A stretch of 37,727 bases of DNA. Origin: a virus. The notes beneath the pieces were generated by a model. The model did no database searches. It worked only from the letters and a program-made list of their open reading frames with translations, and had not been told where the DNA came from. Positions 6,118 to 15,088 of this stretch are shown here, piece by piece. The DNA lies in IMG/VR virus record IMGVR_UViG_3300021405_000004, positions 1 to 37,727 of that record, one strand, 5' to 3'. The translations under genes and the position numbers were made by a program. Numbering within the stretch: position 1 is the stretch's first letter; every line of letters starts with the position of its first letter.

Positions 6118-7313
6118 TGAAATTCACGCCACTTTACGATACGAATAACGGCGGCCATCGCTATAAGATTCATCAAGGCGGAACGTCCTCAAGTAAGACC
6201 ATAACCAACTTACAGTGGATAACCAACTACGCCGTACGCCATCCCAACACGACGGTATCGGTTGTGGCTGAATCCTTGCCTCACCTCAAGCGTGGCGCTC
6301 TCCGGGACTTCAACAAGCTTATTAAGGCCGGGGATTATAAGATGCGCTATCAAGAGAACAAAAGTGAACATTTGTACACACTTGTTAACAATAGCACAAT
6401 TGAGTTCTTTTCGGCCGATTCTGATGAGAAGCTTCGCGGAGGACGGCGCAACATACTATTCGTTAACGAGTGCAACAACATATCATATGAATCGTTTCTT
6501 GAATTGGACGTACGTACCAACAAATACACTATACTTGACTTCAACCCGGTTCGACCATTTTGGGTTCATGAACAGCTCCTTCCCGAACTCGATGCAGAGG
6601 ATGCCGGAAGACGAACAGAGCATCCCGATAGTCGGAGTGTATATGTATTCAGAAAGTCTACCTACAGAGATTGTGTGGACGCCAACGGTGTTAGTTTACT
6701 TGAGCAGTCTATTATAGACGGTATCGAACGCCGTAAGGCAAACGTAAACTGGTATAAGGTTTACGGCCTAGGAGAAGAAGGGTTGTTGGAAGGCCTCGTG
6801 TTCAGCAACTGGGACATTGTAGACGCTATCGACGGCGACTTGCTAGGATATGGCGTTGACTTTGGTTATGTAAACAGCCCGACGGTTATAATAGAAGTCC
6901 GGGAGCTTCGTGGCGAGATATACCTGAAAGAGCATCTGTACAAAACCGGCATGCAGAACGAAGCCATTTGGGAAGCCGTACAACGCTCAGGAATAGATTT
7001 GAGAGCAAGAGCGGTCGCTGATAACGCTGACCCGAAGACCATAGACTGGTTGTATGCTAAAGGATGGAAGGGATTGAAGCCAAGCATCAAAGGCGCAGAC
7101 AGCGTTAACTTCGGATTGAATCTCATGTTGGACAAGCGCATACACGTAACCAAGGCAAGCGTTAACACGATAACAGAGTTCAGGAATTACATGTGGGACA
7201 CCGACAAGAACGGCAAGGCAACGAACGTCCCGGTGAAAGACTTTGACCACAGCATAGACGCGGCTAGGTATCTAATCGCGTACCCTAAAAAGAAGAAACT
7301 TGTAATGGTATGA
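6117..7313 (+). CDS. terL: Terminase large subunit
   Basis: The 398-aa protein combines the packaging ATPase and the headful or cos nuclease. Walker A is GGTSSSKT (residues 21-28) and Walker B is NILFVNECN with catalytic Glu118. DFNP (141-144) is a coupling motif. The RNase-H-like nuclease has acidic residues in YGVDFGY (D248), ADNADP (D302) and FDHSIDAARY (D377, D381). I start at ATG 6117; the in-frame TTG at 6114 is only three bases upstream. Length and motifs are complete, so the gene looks intact. It overlaps the next gene as ATGA. Confidence 0.95.
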   Translation: MKFTPLYDTNNGGHRYKIHQGGTSSSKTITNLQWITNYAVRHPNTTVSVVAESLPHLKRGALRDFNKLIKAGDYKMRYQENKSEHLYTLVNNSTIEFFSADSDEKLRGGRRNILFVNECNNISYESFLELDVRTNKYTILDFNPVRPFWVHEQLLPELDAEDAGRRTEHPDSRSVYVFRKSTYRDCVDANGVSLLEQSIIDGIERRKANVNWYKVYGLGEEGLLEGLVFSNWDIVDAIDGDLLGYGVDFGYVNSPTVIIEVRELRGEIYLKEHLYKTGMQNEAIWEAVQRSGIDLRARAVADNADPKTIDWLYAKGWKGLKPSIKGADSVNFGLNLMLDKRIHVTKASVNTITEFRNYMWDTDKNGKATNVPVKDFDHSIDAARYLIAYPKKKKLVMV

Positions 7314-7543
7314 GCGAGAAGATGAAACATATTACCGAGCTAAACCAAGAGAAGGTCGTAATGACCGTTGAAGAGTTCTTGGCGCTCAACGCTCGTAAGC
7401 CGAAGAAGAAACCCGAAATGGTTAAGCGTACCGAGCGGCCTCAGAAGACAATTACTGACTGGTGTCCGTTCTGTATGAGAATATGTAACATAGAAGAACA
7501 CGTCACAATCATTCGTAAACTAAACACAAGCAACCTAAAATGA
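7310..7543 (+). CDS. Small hypothetical protein between terL and portal
   Basis: The product is 77 aa: a helical N-terminus (ITELNQEKVVMTVEEFLALN), a Lys/Arg/Pro-rich linker (ARKPKKKPEMVKRTERPQK) and a WCPFCMRIC segment with CxxC that could form half of a zinc site. It overlaps terL by four bases and the portal by four, so it is made with the packaging machinery. A role as a packaging or portal accessory protein is only inference. Confidence 0.65.
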   Translation: MSEKMKHITELNQEKVVMTVEEFLALNARKPKKKPEMVKRTERPQKTITDWCPFCMRICNIEEHVTIIRKLNTSNLK

Positions 7544-9141
7544 AACTACCTTTTTTAAACGTCGAACTCACAAACCCGTTCAAGCGAGCAAATAGCATGG
7601 ACGATATGTACAAGAAGGCTATGGCTGCAGCCGGCATTCAGTACGCCATGATACAAAACAATCAGGTGTACACGATAGGAAACAACCCTACGTCATACAT
7701 TAAAGAAGGTTACAAGCAAAACGCCGTTGTGTATTCGGCTGTTGAAGCGGTCGCCAAATCAGCCAAGCGTGTTCACTACAAGCTGTTCGAGGTGAGCAAC
7801 CGAAACGAAAAGATAGAGATTGACGACCATGATATATTAGACCTGTTACATAGACCAAGCCCGTTGTACAGCAAAGGCACGTTCACCGAGCAACAAGTAA
7901 TCTATTGGCTGTTGACCGGGGAAGTGTTCTTGGTAAAGGTAAAGCCCGACATTGGCGATAACAAAAACGTTCCTACGCAGCTTGTATCGTACTCGCCTCA
8001 ATACATTAAGGTGATGCAAAACCCGGACACCGGGTTGCCTCAAACATATCTGTTCGATAACAACAAGAAGAAAATACTCATTGACGCTGATGATATGATT
8101 TACTGGCGCAAGCTTGACCCGGAAGGCGGCGTTAGAGGTATGAGCCCGTTGATGGCGGCTCGCAAGGTAATTGTTCATAGCAACAACGGTTATGAAGCCA
8201 ATATGAAGCTGACTCAAAATATGGGCCCAAGCGGCATCTTGAGTTATCCTAGCGACTACGACGAAACGCAATTGGACCAGCTTCAAAAGAAGTACCAAGA
8301 CAAATATGCAGGTTCAAAGAACTACGGCAAGATGATGTTCACGACCGCCGGAGCGGACTTGAAATGGATTCCTACCGGGTTCAAAGCCGAAGACCTACAA
8401 CTTGTAGAAGGTCAACGTATGAGTATGCGCGACATATGTAACATATATGGATTCAGCTCACAGATACTTAATGACCCAGAGAACAAGACCTACAACAACA
8501 TGAACGATGCTCGAAAGAGCTTGATATTGAACGCTGTGTTGCCTGTGTTGAAAGAGTTCATCGACGTATTGAACAGCCAGCTTATACCTGACTTTGAAAA
8601 GCGCGACGGTAAAAAGTACGAGCTTGAAGTTGATAAGCAATCGTGGGAGGAGATAAAAGAAGACTTGCTTGTTCAAGCGCAAACAGCAGCCATATGTTGG
8701 TGGTTGACTACTAACGAGAAACGTATGATGATGGGATATGAAGCGTTAGACATACCGGAAGGAAACGACTTGTATGTTCCGGCTAACTTCCTGCCATTGT
8801 CTACCGAGACTGATTCAGAATCTACATTGCGCAACGCTCACCTCGTAGCTACGCAGATAGGCCTACCGAAGCCTGTTGACCCTAACGCGGCGGAGCCAAA
8901 AGAAAATCCTAACGTGCCCGACGACGCGTCAGACGTAAGCCTGAATGCAACATGTATGACGTTGAATGTTTATCAAAAGAGCTTGTTGAAAGCTCTGGGC
9001 GCTGACGAAACTAAACAACGCGTAACGATACTAACCAAAGACGGTAAGTCATTATCAGCATGGGCTATCAAGGGCGGTTATCTTAATCTTGAAAACATAG
9101 TAGCTGAAGACATAGCATTCATAAACGTAACTAACGACTAA
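7540..9141 (+). CDS. Portal protein, HK97 family
   Basis: The 533-aa portal would form the dodecameric DNA entry ring and head-tail vertex. Typical features are the early segment AVVYSAVEAVAKSAKRVHYK (about 70-90), DDMIYWRKLDPEGGVRGMSPLMAARKVI (about 186-212), and GQRMSMRDICNIYGFSSQIL near residue 290, the hallmark of HK97-type portals. The last 80 residues, after a Pro/Asp/Ala linker (VDPNAAEPKENPNVPDDASD), form an extra domain beyond the core family and may be a phage-specific decoration or scaffold contact. Its stop overlaps the next start (TAATG). Confidence 0.93.
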   Translation: MKLPFLNVELTNPFKRANSMDDMYKKAMAAAGIQYAMIQNNQVYTIGNNPTSYIKEGYKQNAVVYSAVEAVAKSAKRVHYKLFEVSNRNEKIEIDDHDILDLLHRPSPLYSKGTFTEQQVIYWLLTGEVFLVKVKPDIGDNKNVPTQLVSYSPQYIKVMQNPDTGLPQTYLFDNNKKKILIDADDMIYWRKLDPEGGVRGMSPLMAARKVIVHSNNGYEANMKLTQNMGPSGILSYPSDYDETQLDQLQKKYQDKYAGSKNYGKMMFTTAGADLKWIPTGFKAEDLQLVEGQRMSMRDICNIYGFSSQILNDPENKTYNNMNDARKSLILNAVLPVLKEFIDVLNSQLIPDFEKRDGKKYELEVDKQSWEEIKEDLLVQAQTAAICWWLTTNEKRMMMGYEALDIPEGNDLYVPANFLPLSTETDSESTLRNAHLVATQIGLPKPVDPNAAEPKENPNVPDDASDVSLNATCMTLNVYQKSLLKALGADETKQRVTILTKDGKSLSAWAIKGGYLNLENIVAEDIAFINVTND

Positions 9142-9374
9142 TGGAAATAAGATTTGTATTGTTTGATAAAGTTTTCCCGGTAGACGCTGACAAGACCGTA
9201 ACAGCCTACATATTCAAGAACGAGAAAGACCTCGATGATGTAATCGAACAGTTCAAGGCTGTCAAGAAAAGCCTAGGCAAAAATCATATCGGTAACGTTA
9301 CATATGTAAACAATCCCGGCGGAATGAAGGATGAGGAATTTAACGAAGTAGGTAATCAGCTGTTGCGTGGGTAA
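9141..9374 (+). CDS. Small hypothetical protein between portal and Mu gpF-like gene
   Basis: The product is 77 aa with an alpha/beta pattern (MEIRFVLFDKVFPVDADKTV, then a helix ENEKDLDDVIEQFKAVKKSL). It overlaps the portal by one base and the following gene by eight, so it belongs to the head operon. I recognise no family. Being tightly nested between two connector-complex genes, it may be a head-assembly accessory protein (inference). Confidence 0.65.
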   Translation: MEIRFVLFDKVFPVDADKTVTAYIFKNEKDLDDVIEQFKAVKKSLGKNHIGNVTYVNNPGGMKDEEFNEVGNQLLRG

Positions 9375-10137
9375 AGCTCCTAGCGAACATAAAATTGTAT
9401 TGGCTACTCAGGCCGCTCGTTCTCGTTTCTACGTACACGACAGCAAGGTAATGTTGATAGCATTGAACAAAACCATTGAGCCTGTTATCGCTAAGTTCAT
9501 AACTCACTCGCACGTCAATTTGGAGATTGACCACCTAGTAAAACCGGGATTCATAAAAGACGCCATTGTTCAGATATACAAAGACGTTTCGCCCATGTTC
9601 GCCCGGTCGCAGTACGAAGCCCTTGTACAACGATACGTAAAAAGCGAATGGGATGATGAACTTGATGATTTCATAGCAGCGTTTATAGAAGGTCAGGGCG
9701 CAGAAATGGTAACAGCCATAACAGATACTACACGCAAACAAATAAAGTCATTCCTTGAGGACGCTATACACGAAGGAACGGGAGCTGCGGATATGGCTGG
9801 TGCGTTACGTAATTACTTTTCAGACTTCAACCGCACGAGAGCTATGTTGATAGCGCGTACCGAAATACACCGAGCGTCTAACTTCGGTTCATACACAAGT
9901 CGTGATATGTTCCAAAAAGATTACGACGCTACTTTAATAGATACTTGGCTTCACGCCGGCAATAGCCCGTTAAGTCGTTCGACTCACGAGGCAGCTGACG
10001 GACAACAACGCCAACACGGAACTCCATTCAACTTATTGAACGGATATAGTCCGCTTTATCCTCAAGACGGTAGCGGCGGAGCGGAAGAAGAAGCGAACTG
10101 TAACTGCCTTGTGTATTCGTTTCGCAAAAGAGATTAA
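9367..10137 (+). CDS. Head morphogenesis protein, Mu gpF-like (minor head protein)
   Basis: The product is 256 aa. The C-terminal half carries the Mu gpF / SPP1 gp7 signature: LIARTEIHRASNFGSYT (about 160-176), the W-x10-RSTHEAADGQ box with conserved His and Asp, and the end segment PLYPQDGSGGAEEEANCNCL with its N-C-x-C. These proteins sit near the portal inside the head and help assembly or DNA ejection. Translation starts at GTG 9367, eight bases inside the previous gene; no nearby ATG gives a full-length protein. Confidence 0.9.
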   Translation: MGKAPSEHKIVLATQAARSRFYVHDSKVMLIALNKTIEPVIAKFITHSHVNLEIDHLVKPGFIKDAIVQIYKDVSPMFARSQYEALVQRYVKSEWDDELDDFIAAFIEGQGAEMVTAITDTTRKQIKSFLEDAIHEGTGAADMAGALRNYFSDFNRTRAMLIARTEIHRASNFGSYTSRDMFQKDYDATLIDTWLHAGNSPLSRSTHEAADGQQRQHGTPFNLLNGYSPLYPQDGSGGAEEEANCNCLVYSFRKRD

Positions 10138-10140
10138 ATA

Positions 10141-10248
10141 TTGATTGTCATCCGGGCGCGTTTGACAAGAAGCTACAAAGGTTGGAAGAAATTTCAGCCT
10201 TTCGTAGTTTATGGAAATGATAATGTTACTATATTCGTACCTGATTAG
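10141..10248 (+). CDS. Candidate 35-aa small protein, TTG start
   Basis: The 146-base gap before the prohead protease contains a 35-codon frame from TTG 10141, three bases after the preceding stop. The peptide is basic and aromatic at first (ARLTRSYKGWKKFQPF) and ends in a beta-like VVYGNDNVTIFVPD. It reads like a real small protein, but has a non-ATG start and no known relative. Confidence 0.35.
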   Translation: MIVIRARLTRSYKGWKKFQPFVVYGNDNVTIFVPD

Positions 10249-10283
10249 TTGCGCCCAACTACTCCAAAACATATCTCCTAAAA

Positions 10284-10997
10284 ATGGGCGTACCAAAATT
10301 CAGACCTTACAAAGCATCAGACTTCGGTGGATTGACCAAGAGCGTAGACACTGACAAACGTATTGTTTGCGGTTACTTCGCATCATTCAACACCCTAGAC
10401 AGCGACGGCGATATGTTTCAAAAAGGAGCGTTCGCGAAATCGCTAGTTGAAAACAAAGACAGGATAATGCACCTGTTACAACACAATACGCTTCAACCTA
10501 TCGGAAGGCCAACTACACTGGCTGAAGATGAAATGGGATTGTACTTTGAAACTCCGATAGCGAAGACCGACCTTGGAGATGATGTGTTACAGCTGTACAA
10601 AGAAGGCGTGTACAAAGAACACAGCGTTGGATTCGAGCTAATCAACTGTATGCCTATCACAAAAGACGGCGACACCGTAAACTTAATCACCGAAGCTAAA
10701 CTATGGGAAGGCTCTACAGTAAGCTGGGGAGCTAATTCAAACACCCCGGTCGTAGACATTAAGCAGGTGGAAGGAATAATGAATCAGAAATCATACATCG
10801 AGAAAGCGTTGAAGGTTAAAGGCCTTCACGATGATTTATATATTAGGCTTGAACTGCACCTGAAACAATTACAGACACTCGTTAATGCCTCCATAGCACT
10901 TACGCCAAAAACGGAAGCCGCGAAGAAGGAACAACATAACGAGCCGACTGAATCGCAGAAGCTTGCAGAGGCCTTGTCCAAAATAACTTTTAAATAA
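10284..10997 (+). CDS. Prohead maturation protease, HK97 / S78 family
   Basis: This 237-aa serine protease trims the capsid N-terminal scaffold domain during head maturation. The family's catalytic features are visible: His67 in LLQHN, Ser114 in EHSVGF and an acidic residue in EAKLWEGS (E137 or E142), followed by TVSWGANSNTPVVD, which closes the fold. Residues 160-237 form a helical, charged tail likely to act as scaffold or to be autocleaved. It lies directly before the major capsid gene, the usual order. Confidence 0.92.
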   Translation: MGVPKFRPYKASDFGGLTKSVDTDKRIVCGYFASFNTLDSDGDMFQKGAFAKSLVENKDRIMHLLQHNTLQPIGRPTTLAEDEMGLYFETPIAKTDLGDDVLQLYKEGVYKEHSVGFELINCMPITKDGDTVNLITEAKLWEGSTVSWGANSNTPVVDIKQVEGIMNQKSYIEKALKVKGLHDDLYIRLELHLKQLQTLVNASIALTPKTEAAKKEQHNEPTESQKLAEALSKITFK

Positions 10998-11003
10998 ACA
11001 AAC

Positions 11004-12497
11004 ATGAAAAGAAAAATCCGTGCTGCAAAGCACTTAAAGAACAAGCGTTCAGTTAGGCGCGGTATAACCGTAGCTTTATTGATGGCTTGCTTCTCTTGGG
11101 GAGTAATCGGCAAAGCAAAAGCCAAGCCTATCGAACCATCAAACGGCATCTTCATGTCTCACGCAGACATGTTGAAGATAACCGCAACATACCCGAAGAA
11201 CTTAATTACTAAAGACGGCGCACCTGAGCTTGCTGTTGTAGTAAAGAATATTCAAGATGGTATTACTGCGATACAAACCAAGGGAACTGCGGTTGACACC
11301 CAGTTAACCAAGACCCAAAACGAAATCAAGAGCCTGAACGAAGCTCTGTATGGAACCAAGGACGCTGAAGGTAAAGAACTTACCAAAGGCAAAATTGCTG
11401 AAATACAAGCCAAGTTCCAAAAGGACTTTGACGAGCTTCAAGCAAAGCTAAAGAAAAACCCGGCCTTCAATTTAGGTTCAGCTGACACCAAATCGTTCGG
11501 CGACCTTATAATGCACGGGAACAAAGAGTTGAGCAAGATGAAGGACACTTCAGGCCTTGTTTACTCAATCAAATTGTCGAAGGGAGAAACTCACCGTTTC
11601 TTAACCAAGGCAAGCACTGTGACTGAAACAAGCTCCTTAACCGGGGATGTTATCGCGCCGTTACGTTTGGATGAAATCTACCGTGACCCGCTCCGTCCTG
11701 TTCACATCAGAGAGTTTATGAACATGGGTAGGATGAGTTCATCTACCGTGTTGTTCAACACTCTGACCGAAGAAACAGACGGCTCAAGCACCACAGCAGA
11801 AGGCTCAAGCGCAACCCAGTCGGACTTCGCATTAACAGCCAATGAGGTTGTAGCTCGTAAGATAAACACTTACTTGAACATATCAAAGGAAATGATGGAT
11901 GACGCTGACTTTGTAATGTCGTATCTTCAAACTCAAGTTACAGGCCGTATCTTGATGAAAGAGGATACACAAGTACTAACTGGCAACGGCACTGCGCCGA
12001 ACTTAGTTGGTATACAAGGCAAGGCTGCTGCTTTTATCCTTGGTCCAATCGGCGGAACAAGCCCAACAAACATCAACTACTATGACGTGTTGATGCAAGC
12101 CGTGACTCAAGCTCGCGTAAGCTACTATGTACCTAACTACATATTGGTTCACCCGTACGATTACCAAACCATTATCACCGCGCGTGATACATACGGTAGG
12201 TATCAGTTTGAGCAAAATATAAAGGCTGGTCAAAACGGCTTTTATATCGGTGGTGCGCTTTTAGTTCCTAACACAGCTGTATCGCAAGGTACATTCTATG
12301 TTGGTGACTTCTTAAAGGGCGCTCAACTGTTCCAACGCGATGACCTTGAGATTACCTTTTCAACTCAGAACGCTTCTAACTTCATCCAAGGGTTGGTTAC
12401 CGTCCTTGTTGAAGAAAGGTTGGCTAACATCATATACAGGCCGAACGCCTTCATATATGGTTCAAGCTTTACCAACGCTATGATAAGCGGTTCATAA
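11004..12497 (+). CDS. Major capsid protein, HK97 fold, with N-terminal delta domain
   Basis: The 497-aa product is the shell subunit. Residues 57-155 are helical and Lys/Glu-rich (delta/scaffold domain, expected to be cleaved by the upstream protease). From about 190 the HK97 core follows: SLTGDVIAPLRLDEIYRDPL, KEMMDDADFVMSYLQTQVTG, NGTAPNLVGIQG, and ILVHPYDYQTIITARDTYGR near 370. Odd feature: the ATG-proximal 50 residues are highly basic and then hydrophobic (ITVALLMACFSWGVIGKAKA, residues 21-40), like a signal peptide. An in-frame ATG at 11154 (MSHADML) would give a more ordinary capsid start. The core assignment is safe; the exact start is not. Confidence 0.9.
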   Translation: MKRKIRAAKHLKNKRSVRRGITVALLMACFSWGVIGKAKAKPIEPSNGIFMSHADMLKITATYPKNLITKDGAPELAVVVKNIQDGITAIQTKGTAVDTQLTKTQNEIKSLNEALYGTKDAEGKELTKGKIAEIQAKFQKDFDELQAKLKKNPAFNLGSADTKSFGDLIMHGNKELSKMKDTSGLVYSIKLSKGETHRFLTKASTVTETSSLTGDVIAPLRLDEIYRDPLRPVHIREFMNMGRMSSSTVLFNTLTEETDGSSTTAEGSSATQSDFALTANEVVARKINTYLNISKEMMDDADFVMSYLQTQVTGRILMKEDTQVLTGNGTAPNLVGIQGKAAAFILGPIGGTSPTNINYYDVLMQAVTQARVSYYVPNYILVHPYDYQTIITARDTYGRYQFEQNIKAGQNGFYIGGALLVPNTAVSQGTFYVGDFLKGAQLFQRDDLEITFSTQNASNFIQGLVTVLVEERLANIIYRPNAFIYGSSFTNAMISGS

Positions 12498-12505
12498 TAA
12501 CCATT

Positions 12506-12536
12506 AGCCGGGGGCGTAAAAACTCCCGGCTTATTT
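12506..12536 (+). terminator. Terminator-like hairpin after the capsid gene
   Basis: AGCCGGG (12506-12512) pairs perfectly with CCCGGCT (12525-12531) around a 12-base A-rich loop, followed by TTATTT. It probably ends or attenuates the abundant capsid transcript, as is common after major capsid genes. The T-tract is short, so partial read-through into the glycosyltransferase genes is likely. Confidence 0.7.
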
Positions 12537-12549
12537 AAAAAGCGCGCCG

Positions 12550-13779
12550 GTGAAATTATCCATATTGATATGTTCTGTAGAAACTAGGTTTGAAATGATA
12601 GCCCAGTTGATGCAGATTTTAGCACCACAAGCATCCGGGAAGCCCGTTGAAATACTATGGTTGGGAGACAATCGGGTAATGAGCGTAGGTGAGAAGCGAA
12701 ACAAGCTCATGTCCCTAGCTAAAGGAGAACACATATGTTTTGTAGATGATGATGATAGGGTTGCGGATAATTATGTTGATGAGATTCTTACGGCCTTGGA
12801 AAAGAATCCTGACGTGGTTTGTTTTGAAAGCCAGTATCACAATGCTGAGACTGATAGAACTGACCGTGTATATATGGCTTCGATATTTCACATAGAGAAC
12901 GACGAAAAGAATCACATCCGCAAGCGTTGTCCTAATCACCTCAGCGTCATTCGCAAGTCGATAGCCGAAAAGATAGGTTTTAAAGAACTATCGTTCAGCG
13001 AAGACACCGACTTCTCGTTGCGATTAAAGAACAGCTACCTGTTGAAGAAAGAGGTTGTTATAAACAAAATACTTTACTTCTATGACTATTGCGAAGCTAC
13101 TTCCGAGACAGCCAAGTTTGGACCAAAGGCCGTAAAGCCTAAATCAGAACCAATGGTGAAGATGGACGTTGTTATAGTAAGCGACGGAACGAAGCCGGAG
13201 TTAATGAAGATGACTCAGGACGCGGTTCAATCAATTCATAGCGACGAAGTAAACGTTGTTGTAATAGAGAAGGGCGAACAGATTAGATACGCTAACGCGG
13301 ACACTTACCTTCAACGCAAACCGTTCAACTACAATAGATGTCTCAACGAAGGAGCGCATATGGGTAACGCCTCGCTGATATGCTTCAGCAACAATGACGT
13401 TATATTCCCGGCTGGATTCGTACATCATGTAACTAACTTATTCAAAGCTCACGACATAGACGTTATGAGCTTTACAAACCAACACGGATTCCTTCATGAT
13501 AAAATCATAAGCGGATTCTGTTTTGTAATGACACGCGCCGCGTTTATGAAAATAAACGAACTCGATACAGCGTATGAGTTTTGGTGCGCCGACAACGTAA
13601 CTACTGAGCAAATTAAAAAGTGGGGGTTAAAAGAACTTAAAACACCCATACGTGTAACCCACATATGCTCACAATCCCTGAATAGGCTCGATAAATATAC
13701 ACACGAACAATACACAAGAGATTGCGTAAAGAGATTCAACAAGGACTTCAAACAGAACGTTTTAAACCTAGGCGAATGA
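12550..13779 (+). CDS. Tandem family-2-like (GT-A) glycosyltransferase
   Basis: The 409-aa product has two GT-A-like halves. The first opens KLSILICSVETRFEM and has an acidic metal-binding run FVDDDDRVADNY (DDDD at 66-69) with a later SFSEDTDFSLRL acceptor-type box (about 148-158). The second starts near residue 204 (MDVVIVSDGTKPEL) with SNNDVIFPAGF (NND 281-283) in place of DxD. It should transfer a sugar from a nucleotide donor in the host cytoplasm. It starts at GTG directly after the capsid terminator and overlaps the next gene as ATGA. Lying inside the head module, it most likely decorates virion protein; glycosylation of modified bases is the alternative. Confidence 0.75.
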   Translation: MKLSILICSVETRFEMIAQLMQILAPQASGKPVEILWLGDNRVMSVGEKRNKLMSLAKGEHICFVDDDDRVADNYVDEILTALEKNPDVVCFESQYHNAETDRTDRVYMASIFHIENDEKNHIRKRCPNHLSVIRKSIAEKIGFKELSFSEDTDFSLRLKNSYLLKKEVVINKILYFYDYCEATSETAKFGPKAVKPKSEPMVKMDVVIVSDGTKPELMKMTQDAVQSIHSDEVNVVVIEKGEQIRYANADTYLQRKPFNYNRCLNEGAHMGNASLICFSNNDVIFPAGFVHHVTNLFKAHDIDVMSFTNQHGFLHDKIISGFCFVMTRAAFMKINELDTAYEFWCADNVTTEQIKKWGLKELKTPIRVTHICSQSLNRLDKYTHEQYTRDCVKRFNKDFKQNVLNLGE

Positions 13780-14453
13780 AGCTGTTGAAACTAAAGTTTG
13801 GCCGGGAATATATCGTTGCAATGGGCGACACCATTGATTGCGTACCGCTTATAAACGAGCTTCAAAAGATTCACGGCAAGATTATTTTACCCGTACTGTA
13901 TCATAACTACAACACCATACGTTCGTTCTTCGATAACGATAAGGTTGAGCTGCGCTGTCTTTCTAGCTTCAACGATTACGAAGTATGGGAGAAAGAGTTT
14001 GAGACCATATCCGTGATTGGAGAGCTTGACATGACATTAGAGTTCGACTTGGATATGAAGTCAGTTTATAGAGCAGCAGGGTTCAATTACGACGAACTAA
14101 TACATACAAATGTATTTGCGGAGCGGTTCAAAAAGTTCCCTCAAGTAGTCGTACCCGGTAAACCGTTTGCGTTCATCCCGGAAGGCGGCTCAACTAAAGG
14201 ATTCAGGATTGATAGAAAATATGTTGGCGAAGACCTAGAAATAATAGTGCCTGAGCATAACGTGTTTATGGCGGCCTACGCTAAGACGATATATGAGGCC
14301 GCCGAAATACATTGCCACGCAACAGGATGGCAGAGGCTGATAGATAAGTTACCAACCAAAGGAAAGCTGTTCATGCACCATTACGCTAGGCCTGTGCCCG
14401 GCGTTCCGGCTGAGCGATTCCCTTTTCTTAAACACTGGACACAACTGAAATGA
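13776..14453 (+). CDS. Putative GT-B-like glycosyltransferase or sugar-handling partner
   Basis: The product is 225 aa. It opens with a Rossmann-like strand-loop (MKLLKLKFGREYIVAMGDTI then PLINELQKIHGKIILPVLYH). Residues near 128-136 (AFIPEGGSTKGF) look like a nucleotide-sugar loop of the heptosyltransferase/GT9 type, and IIVPEHNVFMAAYAKTIYEA near 155-175 matches the sugar-search helix found in such proteins. I use ATG 13776, which overlaps the stop of the preceding glycosyltransferase; an in-frame ATG at 13722 would overlap by 58 bases. The pair likely works together. At 225 aa it is short for a complete GT-B enzyme, so it may be a single-domain variant. Confidence 0.5.
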   Translation: MKLLKLKFGREYIVAMGDTIDCVPLINELQKIHGKIILPVLYHNYNTIRSFFDNDKVELRCLSSFNDYEVWEKEFETISVIGELDMTLEFDLDMKSVYRAAGFNYDELIHTNVFAERFKKFPQVVVPGKPFAFIPEGGSTKGFRIDRKYVGEDLEIIVPEHNVFMAAYAKTIYEAAEIHCHATGWQRLIDKLPTKGKLFMHHYARPVPGVPAERFPFLKHWTQLK

Positions 14454-15088
14454 AAACAGAACTTGTTGTTGTAACGCCTCCTGCGCTTGAACTGCCTTTA
14501 ACGGTAGTAAAGCAATACTGTCGTATATCAAACACAAATGACGATACGGTTATATTGCCTATGTTGATTCAATCGGCGAGAGAACGCGTTGAACAGTATT
14601 TGGGACGGGCTTTGTTTACTCAAACGCTATCGACTTACTTTGAGGTAATAGAAAAGGAATTTTTCCTGCCTCGCGCACCGATACAGTCTGTTGATGCGGT
14701 GAATCTTATTTATCTAAACAACAACACATTATTGACAGCCGCATCGGATTATTATGTTATGGGTTCACAAGACCAATACATAATATTAACCGCTACAACA
14801 TACAACCTTCCGAGAGGATTCAGCCCGGCTGACGACCTTAGTAGATTCAATTTACAGGTAACGTATCATGCAGGTTACGATTCGGCTTGGCCTTGGACTT
14901 CCGGCGGAACGCCTCAAGCCAGCAAGATACCTATGGGAATATGTCAAGCCATGTTGATGATGATTTACGCGGCCTACGAAATACGTTCAGACCTTTTAGA
15001 GGCTTCGCGCCAAGGCACTATCAATATAATCGAGATACCTGAAGGCTCTCGCAAGTTATTAGACCGTTATAAAATACCTCAGTTGTGA
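14450..15088 (+). CDS. Head-tail connector / adaptor protein
   Basis: The 212-aa product begins with the helical pattern of HK97 gp6 / phiE125 gp8-type adaptors: ALELPLTVVKQYCRISNTND then LPMLIQSARERVEQYLGRAL (about 45-64), next the beta region with FFLPRAPIQSVDAVNLIY, and a C-terminal helix GICQAMLMMIYAAYEIRSDL. These proteins bind below the portal ring and extend the DNA channel. It overlaps both neighbours by four bases. Confidence 0.85.
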   Translation: MKTELVVVTPPALELPLTVVKQYCRISNTNDDTVILPMLIQSARERVEQYLGRALFTQTLSTYFEVIEKEFFLPRAPIQSVDAVNLIYLNNNTLLTAASDYYVMGSQDQYIILTATTYNLPRGFSPADDLSRFNLQVTYHAGYDSAWPWTSGGTPQASKIPMGICQAMLMMIYAAYEIRSDLLEASRQGTINIIEIPEGSRKLLDRYKIPQL

